Below are positions 15,156-18,655 of a stretch of DNA of 18,655 nucleotides, piece after piece. The notes below the pieces were generated by a model. It worked only from the letters and a program-made list of their open reading frames with translations. It ran no database searches and was not told where the DNA came from. Where the stretch lies: positions 1 through 18,655 of the forward strand of contig JBCBYI010000061.1 of NCBI GenBank assembly GCA_039815945.1, read 5' to 3'. Position numbers and translations under genes: made by a program. Source of the stretch: UBA11606 sp039815945 (GTDB lineage: Bacteria > Actinomycetota > Acidimicrobiia > Acidimicrobiales > Aldehydirespiratoraceae). Position 1 is the first letter of the stretch. Each line of letters starts with the position of its first letter.

Positions 15156-16160
15156 ATGGCCAACGACACCGCCCTGCTCGACTCGGTCGGCACGATCAGC
15201 GAGGCCCAGCTCGCCGACCTCGGCTGGACCCTCAAGCCCGAGGGGCTCTGTCAGGACGACACATGCGTGTTGGTGCCTGACCGGTCGGCCCTCGTCGGTG
15301 ACGACGGGATCGACCTGGCGACGCTCGGCGAGCTGCTCGACCGGCCGATCGCCATCGACGCAGACGCCGGCCTCGCGGCGGTCGGCGCCCCTCGTGCGGC
15401 ACGCCGCCAGGCACTGCACGAACTGACCGCGCCGGATTTCACCCTGCCCGATGTCCACGGCGACGGTGTCACCTCGCTGAGCGATCACCGCAGCAAGAAG
15501 CGCCTCCTCATCGCCTTCTCAAGTTGGTGAGGCTGCGGCTACGAGCTGCCCGGGTGGCAGACACTGCAGAACGAACTCCACGCCGAAGGGCACACCGACT
15601 TCGAGATCATCGCGGTCGCCATCGACGAGAACGTCGAGAAGCTTCGTGAGTTGTCCGAGGGCATCACCTATCCGGTGCTCTACGACGCCGACCACGTCCT
15701 CACCGAGCTCTACGCAATCTCCAACGTCCCGACCGTCGTGTTGATCAACGAGGACGACTCGATCGCGATGCCGAACTGGAGCGCGTACGGCAGCGACCTC
15801 TTCATCGAATTCACCGGTGTCGAATCCGACAAGCAGCACGATCGCATCCGGGCGTGGGTGCGCGAGGGCGACGCCGGCATCTCCACCGCCGAGGCGGTCG
15901 AGTCGGTCGGTGATCTCTCCGCCGACGAAGAAGCGGCTCGGCTGCACTTCCGTATCGCCCTGGCCCTCCGCGATCGGGGCGACCAGGCCGGATGCGATCG
16001 CAACTTCGATCGGGCCGCCGAACTCGCGCCGCAGGACTGGACGATCCGACGGGCGATGATGCCGTTGCGCGGCCAGGATCCATTCGGGGAGAACTTCATG
16101 GCGCTGTTCGAGGACTGGAAGGCGAACGGCAGCCCGTACCACGGGGTGCGCGGGTACTGA
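15156..16160 (+). CDS. Predicted selenoprotein: thioredoxin-fold (TlpA/AhpC-like) protein with in-frame TGA read as Sec
   Basis: Read through the TGA at 15528-15530 this is a 334-residue protein; U125 sits at the end of the first strand of a thioredoxin fold. Residues 1-90 are a family-specific N-terminal region with C32 and C37 (LCQDDTC). The redoxin domain begins at APDFTLPDVHG (92-102), runs through KKRLLIAFSSW (114-124) into U125-G-C127-G-Y-E-L-P, and continues with FEIIAVAIDE, YPVLYD and SNVPTVVLINEDD, the last holding the cis-Pro loop. The C-terminal part (about 260-334) is TPR-like (LHFRIALALRDRGD, FDRAAELAPQDW). TGA stands where WCxxC proteins have their first cysteine, and the next Cys is at +2 rather than +3. 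The frame stays open for 210 codons, with a SECIS-like hairpin at 15533-15569. No signal peptide, so likely cytoplasmic. Start chosen at the ATG after a TANNNT box. Alternative: pseudogene or sequencing error. Confidence 0.82.
15533..15569 (+). promoter_or_regulatory. Candidate bacterial SECIS hairpin downstream of the TGA
   Basis: An upper stem of five perfect pairs, CTGCC (15546-15550) with GGCAG (15556-15560), closes a loop CGGGT with G at its second position. The loop starts 20 bases after the TGA, inside the spacing reported for bacterial SECIS elements (about 16-37), whose loops need a G among the first two bases. A lower stem pairs 15533-15538 with 15564-15569 (CTGC/GCAG plus G-T and G-C), with an asymmetric internal loop between. 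Confidence 0.6.
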
Positions 16161-16161
16161 C

Positions 16162-16623
16162 GTGGAGGCGCTCGAGCTGAAGGTGCCGCCGCCGATCTGG
16201 GCGGCGCTCTTCGCCGCGGTCGTCTACGGCATCAACCTGCTCGATCTCGGCGTCGACTTCTCGGCGTCGGGTCCCGGTCTCGGGATCGGCATCGCGTTCG
16301 TCGGCGTGGTCGTCGCGGTGGCTGGCATGACCGCCTTCGCACGGGTCGGGACCACCGTCGACCCGCACGATCCGACCAAGACCGACGCGCTCGTCGTCGG
16401 CGGCGTCTACCGGCGCACCCGCAATCCGATGTACCTCGGACTCGCGCTCCTGCTCGGCGGTTTCGCCATCGCGCTCGGCGACATCGCGGCGACGATCGTC
16501 GGGGTCGGCGGCTTCGTCACCGTCGTCACCCGGGTACAGATCCAGCCCGAGGAGCGCCTCCTCGGGGCGCAGTTCGGCCGGGCCTTCGAGGAGTACTGCG
16601 AGGACACCCGCCGCTGGTTCTGA
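16162..16623 (+). CDS. ICMT-like (isoprenylcysteine carboxyl methyltransferase family) membrane protein
   Basis: A 153-residue protein with hydrophobic segments near residues 12-30, 38-62 and 90-123. The C-terminal half has the family signature: V79-G-G-V-Y-R-R-T-R87-N-P-M-Y-L-G, then QPEERLLGAQFGRAFEEYCEDTRRWF (129-153), equivalent to the E-E-x-L-x-x-x-F-G-x-x-Y-x-x-Y block that binds S-adenosylmethionine in ICMT/PEMT-like enzymes. Bacterial members have no isoprenylated protein substrate assigned, so the methyl acceptor is unknown. The GTG at 16162 begins one base after the stop of the preceding selenoprotein gene, so translation is probably coupled and the two may be functionally linked. 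Length is normal for small bacterial members. Confidence 0.85.
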   Translation: MEALELKVPPPIWAALFAAVVYGINLLDLGVDFSASGPGLGIGIAFVGVVVAVAGMTAFARVGTTVDPHDPTKTDALVVGGVYRRTRNPMYLGLALLLGGFAIALGDIAATIVGVGGFVTVVTRVQIQPEERLLGAQFGRAFEEYCEDTRRWF

Positions 16624-16632
16624 GCCGGTCTC

Positions 16633-16648
16633 GGGCCGGTCCCGGCCT
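16633..16648. terminator. Candidate bidirectional hairpin between convergent genes
   Basis: GGCCG (16634-16638) pairs with CGGCC (16643-16647) around a GTCC loop, with one G-T pair outside. It lies in the 24-base gap between convergent stop codons, its foot touching the last base of the minus-strand gene. No T-run follows on either strand, so this is tentative. Confidence 0.3.
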
Positions 16649-18655
16649 CAGTGGGCTTCGACAGCGCCGTTCGTCGAGCCGTCGTCCTCGGGGACCAACA
16701 CCACCACCAGGGTCGTGTCGGACTCGTCGAGCACCCGCTGGATCGTGGCACTCACGGCCGGCACCCCGGCGTTGTCTCGGCTGCTGCCCGACATCACGAT
16801 CAGGTCGGCGCCGAGCTCGGTGGCGGTCGACAAGATGCCGGCCGCGGGACTCGGGTCGTGGGCCAGAATCGACGACGCTCGGGCCCCGCTCACGTCGGCG
16901 ACCGATGCGGCCTCGTCGAGGATGGCGCGATGGCGCGCCCGCTCCGGACCCCGCTCGCCGATGAAGGATTCCATGCGGGTCGGCGGTGACGGTGAGACGT
17001 GGAGCTGGAGCAGCTGGGTGCCGAGGTTCGAGCTGAGCTGGGTGGCCAACTCGAGGGCCGGCTTGGCCGCCTTCGATCCGTTGACCGGCACGAGGGCACG
17101 GGCGAACGCCCACGGCAGGCGGCCGTTGAGCGACGAGGCACCCCGAACGACGACGACGGGGATCGGTGAGCGGCGCATGATCTCCGACACGTACTCGGAG
17201 GTCTCGCCGGCGGTCGGTGCCCCGATCACGATCGCGTCGTAGCCGAGAACCGCCTCGGCGACGACCGCGTCCGCGACCGCGGCGTCGACCACCTCGTGGT
17301 CGACGTTTCGGCCGAAGAGCACGTCGCGATGGGCCTGTACGTCGATCGTCGACGCATCGCCGGCGGTGAGAAGCGTGACCGCCGTGTCCGATGGCCAGGT
17401 GAGCCCGGCCACCTGAGCGGCGAGGAGCGACGGCACGTCGCCCTTGGTCGGGATCAGGATGCGGTTGCCGCGGACCACGATGTTGCTCGCGAGCGCCGCC
17501 TCCATGTCGAGTCGCTGGCGCTCCTCCGGCGTTCCCTCCCAGCCGGCGAGGGCCCGGCGCAGCAGCGGAGGAGCGGCCATCGAGGTCGCCATCGCCATCA
17601 GCACGACGACGGTGTACGAGCGGTCGTTGAGCACGCCCAGCGAGAGGCCGACGGTGGCGATCACGATCTCGAGCGCACCGCGTGCGTTGAGGCCGATGCC
17701 GAGCGCGGCACCCTCGCGGGTCGACAGCGCCGAGAGCTTGGCGCCGAGGATCGAGCCGAGGAACTTCGACACCGAGGCGACGGCCACCACGATGAGCGCC
17801 CACACGATGGTCTCGCCGTCGGCGAGCAGGCCGAGATCGATGCGCAGACCGGCGGTGGCGAAGAAGATCGGCGCGAACACCGCGGCGGTCATCGTCTCGA
17901 GCGGGCGGATGAGTTCGTGCTCGGCGAACCGCGAGCGAGCGAGGATCACGCCGGCGATGAAGGCGCCGAGCACCGCCTCGACGTGCAGCCACTGGGTGAC
18001 GACACCGAACGACAGCGAGGTGATCACGACGACGGTCATCCCCGACAGCTGGTCACCGCCGTTGGCCCGCACTCGGCGGAGGGCGATGTCGACGATCCGT
18101 TGGCCGATGGTGAAGGCGAAGACGAAGAACGCCAACAGACCGAACACGGTGATCGCGAGCTTGTCGAGCTTCAGACCGCCGGCCTGAGCGAGACCGGCGA
18201 TGAGGCCGAGAGCGACCCAGCCGATCACGTCGTTGGCCATGCCGGCCGCGAGGGTGAGCTGGCCGAAGTTGCGGCGCATCAGGCCCATCTCACCGAGGAT
18301 CTTCGCGATCACCGGCAGCGACGAGATCGAGAGGGCGGCCGCGATGAAGAGGGCGAAGATGTAGCGCTCGGTGCCGGTGCCGACGAACACCGACGGGATC
18401 AGGAACCCGACCGCGAGGCCCATGATGGCGGGAACGATCAGCGAGCCGGCCGACACGATCACGGCCGCCCGGCCGAGGCGACCGATCAAGCCGAGATCGG
18501 TCTCGAACCCGGTGCTGACCAGCAGGAACAACACGCCGATCCAGCCGATCGTGAACAACATGCCGGTCTGCACGTCGTCGGCCGGGAACAGCCAGTCGGT
18601 CACGTCGGGCGCGATGCGGCCGAGCAGGGATGGGCCGAGGATCAGGCCCGCGGCG
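16648..18655 (-). CDS. CHX/CPA2-like cation:proton antiporter with two C-terminal Usp domains (5' end outside window)
   Basis: At least 668 residues are visible. The frame is open to the window edge, where the codons read AGLILGPSLLGRIAPD, the first conserved block of KefB/CPA2 exchangers, so only a short N-terminus is missing; the in-frame GTG at 18603 is internal. About ten hydrophobic segments follow, with FETDL, SLPVIAKIL and LTLAAGMANDVIGW. The ion-binding pair is Asn-Asp (codons 18234-18229), as in CHX-type and CPA1 exchangers, rather than Asp-Asp. After LLRRALAGWE come two universal-stress-protein-like domains: one from about NIVVRGNRILIPTKGD to SPIPVVVVRG, the other from ARALVPVNGSKAAKPAL to TTLVVVLVPED with an ADLIVMSGSSRD nucleotide-site block. 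Likely role: Na+/H+ or K+/H+ exchange at the plasma membrane, gated by nucleotide or stress signals through the Usp part. The transported ion is not certain. Confidence 0.9.
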   Translation of the reverse strand, partial: AAGLILGPSLLGRIAPDVTDWLFPADDVQTGMLFTIGWIGVLFLLVSTGFETDLGLIGRLGRAAVIVSAGSLIVPAIMGLAVGFLIPSVFVGTGTERYIFALFIAAALSISSLPVIAKILGEMGLMRRNFGQLTLAAGMANDVIGWVALGLIAGLAQAGGLKLDKLAITVFGLLAFFVFAFTIGQRIVDIALRRVRANGGDQLSGMTVVVITSLSFGVVTQWLHVEAVLGAFIAGVILARSRFAEHELIRPLETMTAAVFAPIFFATAGLRIDLGLLADGETIVWALIVVAVASVSKFLGSILGAKLSALSTREGAALGIGLNARGALEIVIATVGLSLGVLNDRSYTVVVLMAMATSMAAPPLLRRALAGWEGTPEERQRLDMEAALASNIVVRGNRILIPTKGDVPSLLAAQVAGLTWPSDTAVTLLTAGDASTIDVQAHRDVLFGRNVDHEVVDAAVADAVVAEAVLGYDAIVIGAPTAGETSEYVSEIMRRSPIPVVVVRGASSLNGRLPWAFARALVPVNGSKAAKPALELATQLSSNLGTQLLQLHVSPSPPTRMESFIGERGPERARHRAILDEAASVADVSGARASSILAHDPSPAAGILSTATELGADLIVMSGSSRDNAGVPAVSATIQRVLDESDTTLVVVLVPEDDGSTNGAVEAH

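Noticed and set aside
15528..15530. Reading the TGA as a nonsense mutation that makes the gene a pseudogene
   Set aside because: There is no other stop or frameshift, coding character continues for 210 codons, the stop falls exactly on the redox position and a SECIS-like hairpin follows. A sequencing error cannot be excluded from one sequence.

Overview
The window is GC-rich (about two thirds G+C by eye), with short intergenic gaps, GTG starts and several start codons that directly follow an actinobacterial TANNNT -10 box. The citrate synthase type, CYP125/124/142-like P450 and a secreted subtilase ending in Cys-containing SLH-like repeats suggest an actinobacterium, perhaps Acidimicrobiia (Ilumatobacter-like). 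That placement is inference; no rRNA or tRNA gene was seen.

Layout. 1-660: 3' part of a citrate synthase. 733-2049: cytochrome P450. 2095-3081: sulfotransferase with a long C-terminal extension. 3115-3726: YczE-type membrane protein. 3715-4937 (minus): membrane-anchored thioredoxin and a very small CcdA-like thiol transporter, a likely two-gene redox pair. 5040-6443: succinate-semialdehyde-type aldehyde dehydrogenase, then a GC-rich hairpin. 6546-9308: secreted subtilisin-like protease with two FN3 domains and three SLH-like repeats. 9325-10683 (minus): MocR-type regulator, divergent from a class III aminotransferase (10747-12069) and methylmalonate-semialdehyde dehydrogenase (12095-13588). 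13661-14692: aldo/keto reductase. 14720-15112: small unknown protein. 15156-16160: thioredoxin-fold protein with an in-frame TGA at its active site. 16162-16623: ICMT-like membrane protein. 16648 to the right edge (minus): CHX-like cation/proton antiporter with two C-terminal Usp domains, its 5' end outside the window.

Most notable is the gene at 15156-16160. Its reading frame is interrupted by one TGA at 15528-15530, exactly where a thioredoxin active-site cysteine is expected (S-S-W-TGA-G-C). The frame then runs on with clear family sequence for 210 codons. A hairpin just downstream has the spacing and loop guanine expected of a bacterial SECIS element. I read it as a selenoprotein that a standard gene caller would truncate or split. 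The selA/selB/selC/selD machinery is not in the window, so this remains a prediction.

The second coherent unit is the MocR regulator, aminotransferase and MmsA set. Together they fit catabolism of beta-alanine or 3-aminoisobutyrate through malonate or methylmalonate semialdehyde to acetyl- or propionyl-CoA. The 63-bp divergent intergenic region holds two promoter candidates whose -35 boxes share one near-palindrome, and an inverted repeat placed so that it could repress the regulator and activate the catabolic genes.
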